NCBI GenBank assembly: GCA_021234155.1
Contig: JAJEKV010000052.1
Span: 8,543,358 to 8,607,357 of the forward strand
Direction of reading: 5' to 3'
Source: Isoetes taiwanensis
Lineage: Eukaryota > Streptophyta > Lycopodiopsida > Isoetales > Isoetaceae
DNA length: 64,000 nt
Each line of letters opens with the position of its first letter. Within the stretch, counting starts at the first letter, position 1. The position numbers and the translations under genes are program-made. Under the pieces are notes generated by a model. It was not told the origin of the DNA. It saw only the letters and a program-made list of their open reading frames with translations, and did no database searches. Of the stretch, positions 45,180-56,022 are shown piece after piece.

Positions 45180-45335
45180 TAATGTTGCTCAAGCATTAAA
45201 ATTCAAAGGTAGAAATATAGTATTAATATTAGGCCGATACGTAGGGCTCAAGTAGTCATAGCCTGGTTATATGGAAACCCAGCTAACCCATAAACTTACT
45301 ATCAGAAAATACAGAATTTATCAGCATGCAAATGG
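45180..45335. repeat. Diverged copy of 42961-43115
   Basis: Direct orientation, with many substitutions and small indels. It looks like an old segmental duplication. Confidence 0.55.
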
Positions 45336-46072
45336 GTTATCTCTGTCACGTTTTTTATGAGATACACAAGTTTTAATACAAAAGTCAGTGCATCTTCCCT
45401 TTCAGTTTCATTAGTTGTGGCAGGACCAAAAGAGCTGATTCCATAAAACAATCCACAAGCCAGCGCTCCCATTTTCCTTAGCCAGATATGAACTTGAACG
45501 CAAAAAAAGCAACAATAGGAGGAGAAACGGGTACCTGCAGCCAACCAATACAACATTAGCAAAACTATGGTAATGAGTGAGGGGCCAAAAGGTACATTAG
45601 GTTTCTCAGCTCTTCACTGATCACCAATTGTGGCCTTTTTGCCCCAAATCCATATTTAGCTAAATAGGTACACCAACAAGATAGAAGCATGCTTTTCTCT
45701 CTAAGAATTTAAACTCAATATATGCAGTAATACAGGCTTTGAATACTTAGTGTATTGTAAACAAAGAGTAATATATTAGAAACTCTGGATGCATCAGAGC
45801 AGGATTCAGCATTTGCCATACACCACATAGCACATGGCCTTAGTATTTTATCTTGTAGCATCCTTTTGCTAGAAGACACCCATAGCATGTAGGAAAGACA
45901 AGTAGATCACATGCAAAGATGGAAAGTGAGTCCAGATCAATCAAACCTGAACGTCCTCCAATTCATACTCAGAGTCATCCTCTTGTGTATCAGGAACATT
46001 ATTCCTAACTGTCTATGCCCATCCTCATTCGTTTTGCTGATATACCCTTGCCTATGAGCACCAGATCCGCTG

Positions 46073-46300
46073 TTATAAATCCAATGTGCGCTTAGATCCA
46101 GCATTCCTCCTTGAATCCATGCCAACTTCCTCATGCTTACAGACTTCAAGGCAATCATGGAATTTTGCAGCAAGCCAAGCCTCCTCTAGACGATTTTCTT
46201 CATCAGAACTAACAGGATATCCGTCTGAATCATATTCTTTATGATACTCAGCCATATAATCCTTGAGATAAACATACTCACGGCATTTATTCCCACCCAT
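46073..46300 (-). CDS. Possible exon of an unidentified protein
   Basis: 75 open codons, acidic and charged: REYVYLKDYMAEYHKEYD, DGYPVSSDEENRLEEAWLA. Codon-like and free of repeats, unlike its surroundings. No family recognised. On the same strand, 45302-45562 is another open stretch (IWLRKMGALACGLFYG) that might belong to the same host gene. I could not build a gene model. Confidence 0.3.
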   Translation of the reverse strand: MGGNKCREYVYLKDYMAEYHKEYDSDGYPVSSDEENRLEEAWLAAKFHDCLEVCKHEEVGMDSRRNAGSKRTLDL

Positions 46301-47234
46301 GTCCCTGTACTAATTAGGTAAAAGATGCCAGCTTACAGCAAGTATGCCCAATGCATAAAAGCCACAGAAATCTAGACCTATATATCAGAGAAATCGTGCC
46401 AAATCCGGCCAATATCTTATGTGGAACCATAGGTCAGGTAGTTGTCTCAATGCAAGTGTCAGATAAACTAACCTTACAAAGCAGTCTGTGTACCCAGATT
46501 TGATACTTCATATTGTTTCCCATCCATTCCAAATGCTAAGTCATAGCCTTGTATCAGAGGACCAACCTCGGCTCGTGCCAAGCGCCAGTATGGCGCCGGA
46601 ATACGGTACCCTAAAATCTGGTTGTGGTAGATAAAACAAAGAGTACGAAAGTTTCATACTATCTGTTGTATTTCGATAATCATACTAACCGTATTATGGT
46701 ATAAACAATAAAAATCAGTTTAAATGGAATTAGTTACATAATGCCATCACACAAATACACCAACATTTGGATATTCTAGTCACTGGTATAAGTGTTCCCT
46801 TAGTCCATAATACTACATCCATCAGTGATCATGGAGCAATAGTTTGCTATTTATCAATTATCATTTAATGATAAACATATTAAAAAAAAAACCGTATGGC
46901 GAGATATATTAGTCAACATATGGGAAGATGGCATTCAACTCACTTACCAACATATCTCTCTAGTGCATATGGAAACACCATTGTGAAGCAGCTGTTGGTG
47001 GTTCAGTTGTATCAGTGGACTGAATACAAAACCAGTTCAACCAAGAGGTGGCAATTATGGTGCTGGACGTCACCATAAACTTGGACGCACTTACAACAGA
47101 GAGCTAGAGAGGATTGAAAGTTTGACAATGTATAACTCATTCTTCAAGTGTCGTTGGGACTCTCAAGATGGATAAATGGCACCAACAAGATGAGTTGAGG
47201 CAGATTTGTGATGATTCTAATTCATTTTACAATG
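46301..47234. other. Unassigned sequence
   Basis: No supportable gene. Short open frames only. Confidence 0.4.
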
Positions 47235-47466
47235 GAGATCTCCTTTAACCGACATTTATTGGAAAGTGGCTCACTCTATCCACTATGCAAGACTGAAGAA
47301 GAATCTTTGGAACACTGCCTTGTACATGCACTAACCTGCAAGTTGTGTGGAATGTTTAACAGTGCATTGGGGACTAGCAACCTTCTCCTAATAAAGTATC
47401 CAGCAGAGTGATCAGTCCCAAAATGCACCGAGATCTCCTTTAACCAACCTTTATTGGAAAGTGGCT
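47235..47466 (+). repeat. LINE 3' fragment between 37-bp direct repeats
   Basis: 47272-47429 matches 41718-41890 of LINE 2 (PLCKTEEESLEHCLV). It is flanked by near-identical 37-bp direct repeats at 47235-47271 and 47430-47466 (gagatctcctttaacc...). The repeats resemble a long LINE target duplication, although the fragment has no poly(A). Confidence 0.65.
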
Positions 47467-47675
47467 ATGAGGATGAGTAGTATCTTACCCTGGTATGACG
47501 AACAGTGCTCGAATTTGACGGCCCGCCCTTAATTTTCTAGGGACGGGCAAAATAATTTTTCTCCTTTCGCGTGACAGGAAGTTCCTAAATTCATGCCTTT
47601 CAAATGCAATAAAAAAATTTAAGATGACAGAAACTAGTTTTTTTCCTCAAAAAACATAGATGGATAGAAAGAAGG

Positions 47676-48239
47676 CTACTCAAGTGGCATTCCTCTCCTT
47701 TGCTTTGCTTCATACCAGTCCTTGTAACATGCTTGCCAATCTATGCTTTCAAAAGGTTCATTCCACAATGATACACACATTGTGGCATCAAATGTTTTTA
47801 AGTTCATGCTCGATCTTATAGCACTCTTAATAGCATTTTGACCGGAGAAACCTCTCTCACAATAGGCCATGCTTTCAGGAATGAATAACATTGCCATAAT
47901 TTCATCAATGTTGGAAAACTTCCAACTATCATATGTTCCACTTTCATCTTTACAAATAATCCAAGCCATCACCATCCCTTTGTTCTTGGCAGCCCTGAAA
48001 AGTGTCTCAACGAAGTCTTCCCTCTCACTCAAACATCTAGCCATGTCTACTTTTGAAGCAAACTTGGCAAGCAATTTTTCCAACCATTCTTTAGTCTCGT
48101 CATCCCTTACAACATCATCCACAGCATATGCAGATGCATTGAAAAACTTCATGGCATTAAATATCTCACTCAAATCTGCAAACCTCCTAACAAGTGCATC
48201 CAATACAGCATGCAAGATATTTCTAAGTAAATGGTTCAT
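47676..48239 (-). pseudogene. hAT transposase C-terminal dimerisation region
   Basis: 187 codons open to a stop at 47676. The end contains the dimerisation signature: FIPESMAYCERGFSGQNAIK, then SAIRSSMNLKTFDATMCVSL. The N-terminal BED finger and catalytic core are missing, so this is the 3' part of the gene left by an internal deletion. Upstream residues (FADLSEIFNAMKFFN, WLEKLLAKFASKVDM) are consistent with the central helical domain. Confidence 0.85.
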
Positions 48240-48383
48240 TGGTTTCTAGAATGTACATTTTAAATTTGTTTAGAAAAATGGGATAATAATCTATTTCACT
48301 ATAAATTATAGAATTTATATATAGATAGATAGATAGATAGATATATAGCAAGAAAAAATGACGGGCATTTCTCTGTTCCTAGC

Positions 48384-48469
48384 CTTTCAAATGACGAGTA
48401 TGTCTTGTAGTTGTCCTTCCCTATGACTTTCAAATGACGAGTATGTCTTGTAGTTGTCCTTCCCTATGA
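48384..48469. repeat. Tandem duplication, 43-bp unit, 2 copies, inside the hAT element
   Basis: ctttcaaatgacgagtatgt starts at 48384 and 48427. Confidence 0.9.
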
Positions 48470-48589
48470 CGGGCAATTGCCCAAGTGCTGCCCTTCATTT
48501 GCCATACAAAAAAAATTTTCACCTGTTTTGACGGGCAACAATCCAAAAAACAGGCATGAAAGCCGTCAAATTCGAGCCCTGATGACGAA

Positions 48590-49114
48590 GGGGAGTATCC
48601 TATAGTAACCCAGGCTTAGAGAAAACCGGAGCAGTAGCCATGGAGTACATGATTTGGGTATGCGGGGTAACCCTATTCAATCAAAAACAATTCTTTCTAT
48701 CAAAACAATTCTTTCTATCGATCTTTTATGGGGACATCCATTGAATAATTTATCTATTACACCATTAATATAGTACATGCCAAAAAAAAATAAAACAATA
48801 AAAAGAAAAGAAAAGGAGACCAATTGACACTCACGCATTATCTTATTACATCGGCAAAAATGAAACAATTGTGATGCATGCGGTAGCCATCCCGTTTTAG
48901 GCAAGACATATGTTACAGACTCAGAATGGAGTTTTCTTTGGATTTCATCTCAATGGCCCGCCCTCGTTTTGCCTTTGAACACCCATATTTTGCCCTTCAT
49001 TGCCCAATTTTTACTCTTTAATAGCCCACCTTTGTCCTTTTAGTAGCCCACCTTCCCCTAGTCTACATGTACAAACTCAAGGAGTTTTCATTGCATTCCA
49101 TTTGATGGGAACCT
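48590..49114. other. Unassigned sequence downstream of the right SLAH gene
   Basis: No gene seen. The last 30 nt before the SLAH stop (49115-49145) are 3' UTR shared with the left copy. Confidence 0.4.
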
Positions 49115-49145
49115 TTCTGCTTCTAAAGCAACCAACTAAGGTACT

Positions 49146-51397
49146 TCAACGCCTGCTTTCGTTATTTTCCAGATCTGCGGTTTTATGAAGAATTTTAATC
49201 TTCTGTTTCCTCCGAGTTATCGCAATTGCCAAATCATTTGGAAATAGTGTACCCCAAAACACTAAGTGGGCCAAGGTTGAAATGAAGAGGGCAATGACTG
49301 ATGCTGTTGATGCCAGAGAGAGTACAACAGCCATGGCCTTTGTGAAAGGATGTTGTACTTGATGTGCATATCGAAGAGTGGCTACAGAAATTGCTGCCAT
49401 TGGAAATGTATATGCCCACCAAGCAATAGAAAATCTGTATCACATCACCAACATATGCAAGTTTAGAAGGCAAGTATAACATTAACCTGATCTGAAGTCT
49501 AAATATGACCCTAAATAACTTAGGGCCCAAGTCATTTCCATCAAGAAAAAACCATCACCTGCATCCTGTGAAGAAATTGATCCTGACTACCTGTAAGGTT
49601 GGTTTCTTTTAGTCAAGTTTGTTGTCAATGAAATATTATGAAACACAAAAGAGCCACCACTCACCAATGAACAGTATAGGAAGAGAGCAATAAAGTACAT
49701 AATCTTTGAAACAAATCCAAAGTCCCCAGAAATTTTCTCCCAGGCTATGCTGGCTGAACTGGGAGCTGCAACAAACAAGAAGAAAACAGGATGCAAGTCC
49801 CTTGAAAGAGCTTCATTAGTAGGAAGTCTCTGATAAAGAGTGACAAAAAGAACAATGTAGTGAGCAAGTCCTACAGCCCAAAAGAATATTGCTGGCTCTT
49901 TCCATCCTACAGTAGCACTCAAAAGTGCACCTATAAAGTTCCCAACTATTGACAGATGCGTTGAGGGATTTGCCACCTTTGACAACCTTCTATCTCCTCC
50001 AGATAGCCACTGACCATAAATCTTCAGCTCTAACATCACTAGTGGAGACATGCATACACACCAGGTTGCAGGATGAACAGACGTTGAAATTGCAGGTGGC
50101 ATTCCCAGGGCCAAAAACATTGCTGCTACCCAAGGTGCAAAGAAAAAATTTACTCTGACTGGATGATGATACTCTCGTCGAACAGCTTCAAAATAATAGA
50201 TAACCTTTGCCATGTATGTGCAAGAAATTACAACATATGCTAAAAGTGCCAAAGTCCATATTACCACATTGACACAGCTAGGAACATGAAGATATTTTAT
50301 TGTAGTATTCACAGACAAATTTTTCCAAAGAATTGCTTGACTTCCAAGTCCAAGACAAATCCCAAAACTGCTAATAGGGAATCTAAGAAGGAATGGCCAC
50401 GTCTTATCTTTTGGAAGCAAAGTGTCTTCTGATTCCTGAAACAAAGTAAATTAATATTAGACAACAATAAGAGTATTATTTCAAGCTATACAACTTTCCT
50501 AACTATGCCTTATATTGTAAATGCAATTAGGAGGACCTGGCATGTGCTGTGTTCCTTGCATCTTGCTTATAATAGCTGTTCATAAATTCATATCATAATT
50601 AGACTCATAATCAATTGGTAGATATAGTAGTCACAAACCCTTAGGACTTCAAGTTCTGGTCCTTGAAGAGCATCAAAATAGCGACGCGTAGGCAGATCAC
50701 TTGTTGCATCAGCTGAAACCTCTGGCATGTGAGAAATAGGATGCAGATTTTCCTTCTCATCCCTTTCCCTCTGCCTCTCGGACTTTTGAGATCTTGTTCT
50801 AAAATATACATAGTTTTCATTGGCTGCACCTTGAGAAGAAACAGTGTCAGCCTTGCTCTCTCTAGGAGTAGATTTCAAGGATGAAGCATAACTAGATTTT
50901 GAGGAAGAGTCTTTATCAAAGCTGTTGCATACTGCAATATCTATCTTCATTTCAGATTCAGAAGGGGGTCCTGTAGCAAACCTACTGCTGGGGGTAGTAG
51001 GGAAAGTTTTATCAAATTTGTTCTTGCTGGGATTAACCTTAACATCAAAATGAACTGGACGAGGGGAAGAAGACTCCAAATTGGATTTTCCAAGCTGTAC
51101 AGAAGGTGAAATATTAGCAGTAGAAATGTTTGAGAATTGAGAAATTGTGATGGATGATCTGGGAGAAGGGGGAATAATTTTTTTTGGGTTTGATCTTGGA
51201 AAAGGATGAGAAGAATGGTTTGCCAATGGGGAAATGGCAATGGAGGGTGCTCTTTTGTCCAAAACTGGAAGAGAAGAATGAGATTTAGAAGGGATTTTGG
51301 AAAGAGCAATATTTCTACCCGTTTCTTCAAGCCCCATAGGGTGGAAGTCGTCCATATCTGTGAGAAGAGCAATGTCGTTGTGTTTGTGCGCTGCCAT
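49146..51397 (-). CDS. SLAH2/3: S-type anion channel, SLAH2/3-like (right copy), 4 exons
   Basis: Same family and structure as the gene at 18911-21114. Exons (5' to 3'): 51397-50639, 50435-49665, 49590-49559 (32 nt) and 49434-49146; all borders are GT-AG, the phases match and the product is 616 residues. The channel body is almost identical to the left copy (SSFGICLGLGSQAILWK, RVNFFFAPWVAAMFLAL, LFPNDLAIAI). The cytosolic N-terminus is about 20 residues longer and more diverged (PVLDKRAPSIAISPLANHSS; PFPRSNPKKIIPPSPRSS), which could mean different kinase control. No stops or frameshifts. It faces the left copy tail to tail. Confidence 0.93.
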
Positions 51398-51530
51398 AGC
51401 TAGAAAACCCGGGACCTCTTTTGGGGTTTTAATACTGATGGTTTCGTATTACAATCGAATGCAAACGGCGTGAGTGAATACATGGTGCAGCTACACGAGG
51501 CGACTACTAGACCACCAAACAACTATGGTC
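51398..51530 (-). promoter_or_regulatory. 5' flank shared with the left SLAH gene
   Basis: Reverse complement aligns with 18776-18910 up to the ATG. Beyond about 51540 I see no homology. Confidence 0.6.
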
Positions 51531-51780
51531 CATTGAGTCAAAATAATACAATAAACTTGTCTGCACACAGTAGTTCATATCTTGCAATGTGATGCTAAAA
51601 GTGGCACTTTAGTTGGTGTACTTTTGTCCTTCTGTCGCCCAAGCAAGTTCCCAGATATTGCTAATATGTGGATTGCCGTTTTGTAAGGTGCTAACTCGTA
51701 GACAACGTACAACAGTTTGTTTGTTTTTTTTTTGTTTTTTTTTTTTAGGGACGACAAGCTTAACTTACAACAGTTATCGG

Positions 51781-51853
51781 GTGGTATTTGGCTAGTTGAG
51801 TACAACAGTTGTTTCCAGGTGGTATTTGGCTAGTTGAGTACAACAGTTGTTTG
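51781..51853. repeat. Tandem repeat, 38-bp unit, 2 copies
   Basis: gtggtatttggctagttgag starts at 51781 and 51819. Confidence 0.9.
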
Positions 51854-54045
51854 GCACTCCTTTTTTCCAAACGATCCATCATTTGCTCATTGGCCATTAG
51901 GCTCGCTTAAAACAAGGTGTTGCTACACATAGAGGGTTTGCCCTTTGAAGAAGAGTGAATGAATTTCATACTAATTGGCCATGGGACCTGCACGATTGAG
52001 CTACTACATGCAAATCATGCTAGAAATTTGAAACCAAGTTTGTATGCGAGATTTTATTATTTGAATTCCATATGTTGATACACGTTTATTATTGTTTACT
52101 TTCAGGAGAAAATCTCTTTCTCGAAAGGGGGAAGACACGTTGTAGAAAAGCTTTTGCCTCATTTTTTTTGGCAAAAAAGAGTGTGTGAGTTCTTCTGCAC
52201 ACGCCTCTTTTCTTTCGTTGCATCCCAATGATGAAGATTTTTACAATATCTACTGATTTGTACAGAGAGCAAAGGAATTGTAGCGCTTTGAAGAATTATT
52301 TGTAGTACTAGAAATCAACATATAGAGCCAAACAGGCTGATGGACATGTATAAGGCACCCGTAGCGGCGACACCTCCCTCTAGAACCACAACTTTGCCTT
52401 CTTTTTGGAGAGCAACAATTCTCTAATTTCATCTCTACCAGGGGCAGTATGTATGGAATTTAAAATAGATGTTCAAGATCATGTTGGTGAAGAAATTTGC
52501 AATCAGATTGGCGTGTCACTTAATTCAAGTTCCAAAGGTCAAGGGATCACCCTTACCAATTAATTGAGTGTCCTTTTTTTTTAATCGCCCGAATCATCAG
52601 AGTCTTCTGAGTCAGCAGGTGATCATGCTAAGTCCAAGAAGAAAGACTAAAGGATGGCAGAATGTAATAAGGTACCATAATGGAAACAGATACATTGGCA
52701 AAGGCGAGAAGAAAAGCTTAGAAGAATATCTTAACCCATTGAATGTTATGCATAGGTAGGAACTTGCAGATAAATCTTACAAATTAGGTGCCGCTGTGCA
52801 GAGGCGAACTTAGAGCAGAATAAGCCTTTGTAATTCTATCTTTTGCATCATGTAGGACATGAGCTTTGGGAATATCCAGACCCTCAAAGATATAAAATCT
52901 TCCATAGTAACCAACTGGAAGCCAAATGAAAGGCACGACTCTGCATTTTGGTTTAAGCCTCTAGGTAGACAGCCAAAAGCACTTATTGACTTGTGAGTGT
53001 CACTTGGAAGAGAGATAGGAGCCATGACCAGGCTGGCTAAGTGTGAGCACATAAAAAGAATCAATGCTCAATGATCTTGATGTATTGGGATTCATAGTGC
53101 AAAGCGAAGGATTGGAGCAAGAATGGACCGCGATAAGAGAAATATATGATCATTGTATTTTTCCATATTTTATTGCTACTGTACATGAACGGCGTTGATA
53201 CGAATATGGTAGCTCGAAGGTGTGGGCTTGGACGTTAGTCTTGGTGGAGGCATGGGTATCTAGGTTTGGCAAATTATTGGCAAGGCAAGGCAATAAAAGC
53301 AACCTATGGTCTATATTTAATTATGATGCTAAAAATGCTTGCTAAATAAAAAAGGTTAAAGTCGCACGAGAGGTTTATAAATAGAAGCTGAACTTCATTT
53401 ACATATCTCGGCCACCAGAGCTCCAATTGAGGCAATTTTTACTCCGCCAGAACCATCTCGGAGTCTAGTTTCTAAATTGGATCCAGTTATATTTTGTAGT
53501 TCGTTTGCATGAGGGAGATATGGCCGAAAGAGTAGAAGGGGTCAACGAAGAATGCTCTACTCCTTCGCTCTTGAATCTGATTCTAAGAAACCATTACTTT
53601 TTCCTAGAGCCCAGGGGATTCACTTTTGTTGGTAAGTATGGGACATGTGCGTTCAAGGTAGGGTTGTTTTTTAAAGGTTAAAAGTACGTATACTACAGTA
53701 AGATATACGGTATACATTTTTCTATTTCGTAGAAAAACTTGCAGGGCAAGCCAAGTTGGCGGGAGAAGCTCGAGCCGTATAAGAGGCCCTACTATTGCCT
53801 TCCTGATTCTCAGGACGAAAGCATTTCACTTAAAAGAGCATACCAGATTACCTCTCTCTCCGTTGTCTGAATACCCTCTGAATAAAGATCCATCGCTTGC
53901 AATTTGTCAGTGTCTGCCATTTCTGAAGCAAGATTTTGTAGCTACATCTCAATTGAGTGATTTCTTTTCCCATGCAAGGTCGTTGGCTTGTCATTGAGAA
54001 CAGTCTTAGCGCAGATCGACTCCATGACTCAGGTCCTTTACTATC
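51854..54045. other. Unassigned sequence with weak exon-like stretches
   Basis: No gene I can support. 53520-53632 (plus) has an ATG frame (MAERVEGVNEEC ... EPRGFTFV) ending at a strong donor (G/gtaagtatg), and 53760-53890 follows a possible acceptor (ttgcag), but the phases do not join. 52796-52960 (minus) has a short protein-like stretch (PVGYYGRFYIFEGLDIPKAH) without an identified family. Confidence 0.3.
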
Positions 54046-55150
54046 TATGACGTCCCCTACTTCCTTTACGATGCTCTCATCGTATCATAAGGCAGAATTC
54101 ATCCCCCTGACAGCCAAACTGGCAGGGGCCATCCACCTGACACCAATCCCAAGGACTGAGCCAGCAAGGGAAGAGTGGATGGGTCATTTGCCCCGTCTTC
54201 CTTCGGGTCGACCTAGTTGCGGAAGTGCGACTAAACATGAGCACATAACATCAATACATCAAATAAATCACCTCGAAGGGTGAGTACATCACAACATAGC
54301 ATGAACAATAACATCACACAGCAACAAAGGGGAATCCTACCCAAGGCTCAGACTCATGGGGGGTCGACTGACGGCTTGGGTCTCCAGAAGTCAATGTAGA
54401 CCAAATTCATGGCAATTGGATTGGGCTGGCATAAGAACATGGCTGTTGGGTAGTCCACTCCATCCGCCCCTCCCGTACACACTTTGCAGAGTAGGTTGAA
54501 AAGTATTGGGACCAGACCGTAGCCTGCTTGGTGCATAGCCAAGAGGGCTACTACTGGGTTGCATCTCCCCAGTCCTGATGAGGCAGGAGGAGAGTCAACT
54601 CCCCTCCAGAGGCATGCATGCCCATCACAGGCGGCTAGAGGGCCACTGCCCGTATTCGACTTAAACCCCATTGAAGGTGACGCATCACCCAAGAGGTGTC
54701 GAGCTCATGCTTTGCCCACACGTAGTGGCAAACCATTAAGCCTAGCCCACTAAGATCCCTGGTAGGCTTTACACACCAGAGGGATCAATCTGTGATGGGA
54801 CAAGTCCCCCTTATCCACTGATCTAGCCCCGCCACCCACAACCAGGCGGGCTCCTGTGCACGGGCCGTATTAATTGGGAATTAATGAGGCTATCTAGGAT
54901 CATCTGCTACAAAGGCTTTCAGGGTCTCTACCCCCCTTCCCAATACATGGAGAGCACAGAGTGGAATCACCAGCATCATCAAAGAACTTAAATGTAGAAT
55001 AACATCTAATCTATCTACTTAAACATCCAGAACTAAGTTCCTTTGTTAGAGTTTGTGATCTCAGAATCTATAAGGCCTCTAAGGCTGAACTAACATGCTA
55101 AACCAGCTCATTGCCAAGCCAAAAAGCGGCATTGCACAACAGAATGACCA
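54046..55150 (-). repeat. Truncated LTR related to element 2
   Basis: Starts TATGACGTCCCC, parallel to the TGTGACGCTCCC and TGCGGACGCCCC starts of the other LTRs. It aligns with 56023-57120 over many tracts (gaatcctacccaaggctc, gcataagaacatgg, gtccactccatccgcccctc). The right part is missing. No pol follows it, so it is a solo LTR remnant or a rearranged end. Confidence 0.7.
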
Positions 55151-55155
55151 TTTAC

Positions 55156-55606
55156 CTGATCCCTGGTTCAAGAACAGCAGTATAGAGGCGATAATCGGTC
55201 CCCAACCCTATGTACTTGCAGCTTGTGTTGGTTTGTATTACCTCTGGGTGCAGCAGAACTCTATCTCTTAGTTTCTTAATAGTCTTTTGTGTTTCAAATT
55301 CATTCATCTACAAAGCAAATGAAGATCACTTAATTATGTATACACACTCATAATTGTACCAATAAGAAAGACAAGAAAAAAGCAGTACTCAAGTGCAATG
55401 AACAAAAACTTTGATACATATATTCATAACATTTGAATTTGTACATCACCAAAGTCCGTACCAACAATGGGCCGGTCCGAGAGGCCAATAACATGATGGC
55501 GCTTTCTCCATTCCTTGCTCAGATATTGACTAAATTTAGGCAACAGAGCACCCAAGTTGCTGCCATAGTTTGCCAAAGAAAATATGTTCCACCCGCCTCC
55601 GATATG
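55156..55606 (-). CDS. Two exon-like blocks of an unidentified gene
   Basis: Block 1 (55606-55445): GGGWNIFSLANYGSNLGALL, PKFSQYLSKEWRKRHHV, IVGTDFGD, ending at GAT/gtacaa. Block 2 (55307-55156): opens after a good acceptor (tttgctttgtag/ATG) and reads FETQKTIKKLRDRVLLHPEV, CKYIGLGTDYRLYTAVLEPG, ending at ATCAG/gtaaat. The phases agree, and both have protein-like composition. No family recognised. A truncated LTR starts directly beyond block 2 and element 2 lies to the right, so the rest of the host gene may be lost or displaced. Confidence 0.4.
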
Positions 55607-56022
55607 CTATCTCACGCATTAGTCATTGGATGCTCTTTCACATAAACTATACCATCTTCACCATTTTGAATCCATTAAGCCATGGAATGAGCTCCATGAC
55701 AAGCAATCGCCGCCCGACTTCCTACAGATTCAAAGTGGATTTGTATCTTTCTCGGCCGATCGAATCAGATGTCCATAGTACTCGGGTACTCTTTCCATAC
55801 CACGTTTAATGGTTTCACAAACAACCCCTTTTGAGGTTCAATAGGGTGTTTGTGTGGCGAGTCCAACATCGCCCCCGGTCAGAACAAACTTCAGCTTTTA
55901 TGGAAAAGCATCACAAATATGTTCCACAATTGGGTAAAGATTTTTAGAAGTGAGTGAAGACCGATGGCAACATCAAACCCTTCTCTTACAAATGCTAACA
56001 AAGATGCTAACCCCGGCCTCTT
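55607..56022. other. Unassigned sequence left of element 2
   Basis: No gene seen. Confidence 0.4.

Larger units (their letters stand above)
47503..48581 (-). mobile_element. Short hAT element with TIRs and 8-bp target duplication
   Basis: Termini CAGTGCTCGAATTTGACGGC (47503-47522) and the inverted copy CAGGGCTCGAATTTGACGGC (48562-48581) are flanked by atgacgaa at 47495-47502 and 48582-48589. The 8-bp duplication and CAG-type ends define a hAT. The element is 1079 bp long and carries only the transposase C-terminus, so it is internally deleted and non-autonomous. It contains a (GATA)n run near 48318-48347 and a 43-bp tandem duplication at 48384-48469. Confidence 0.93.
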
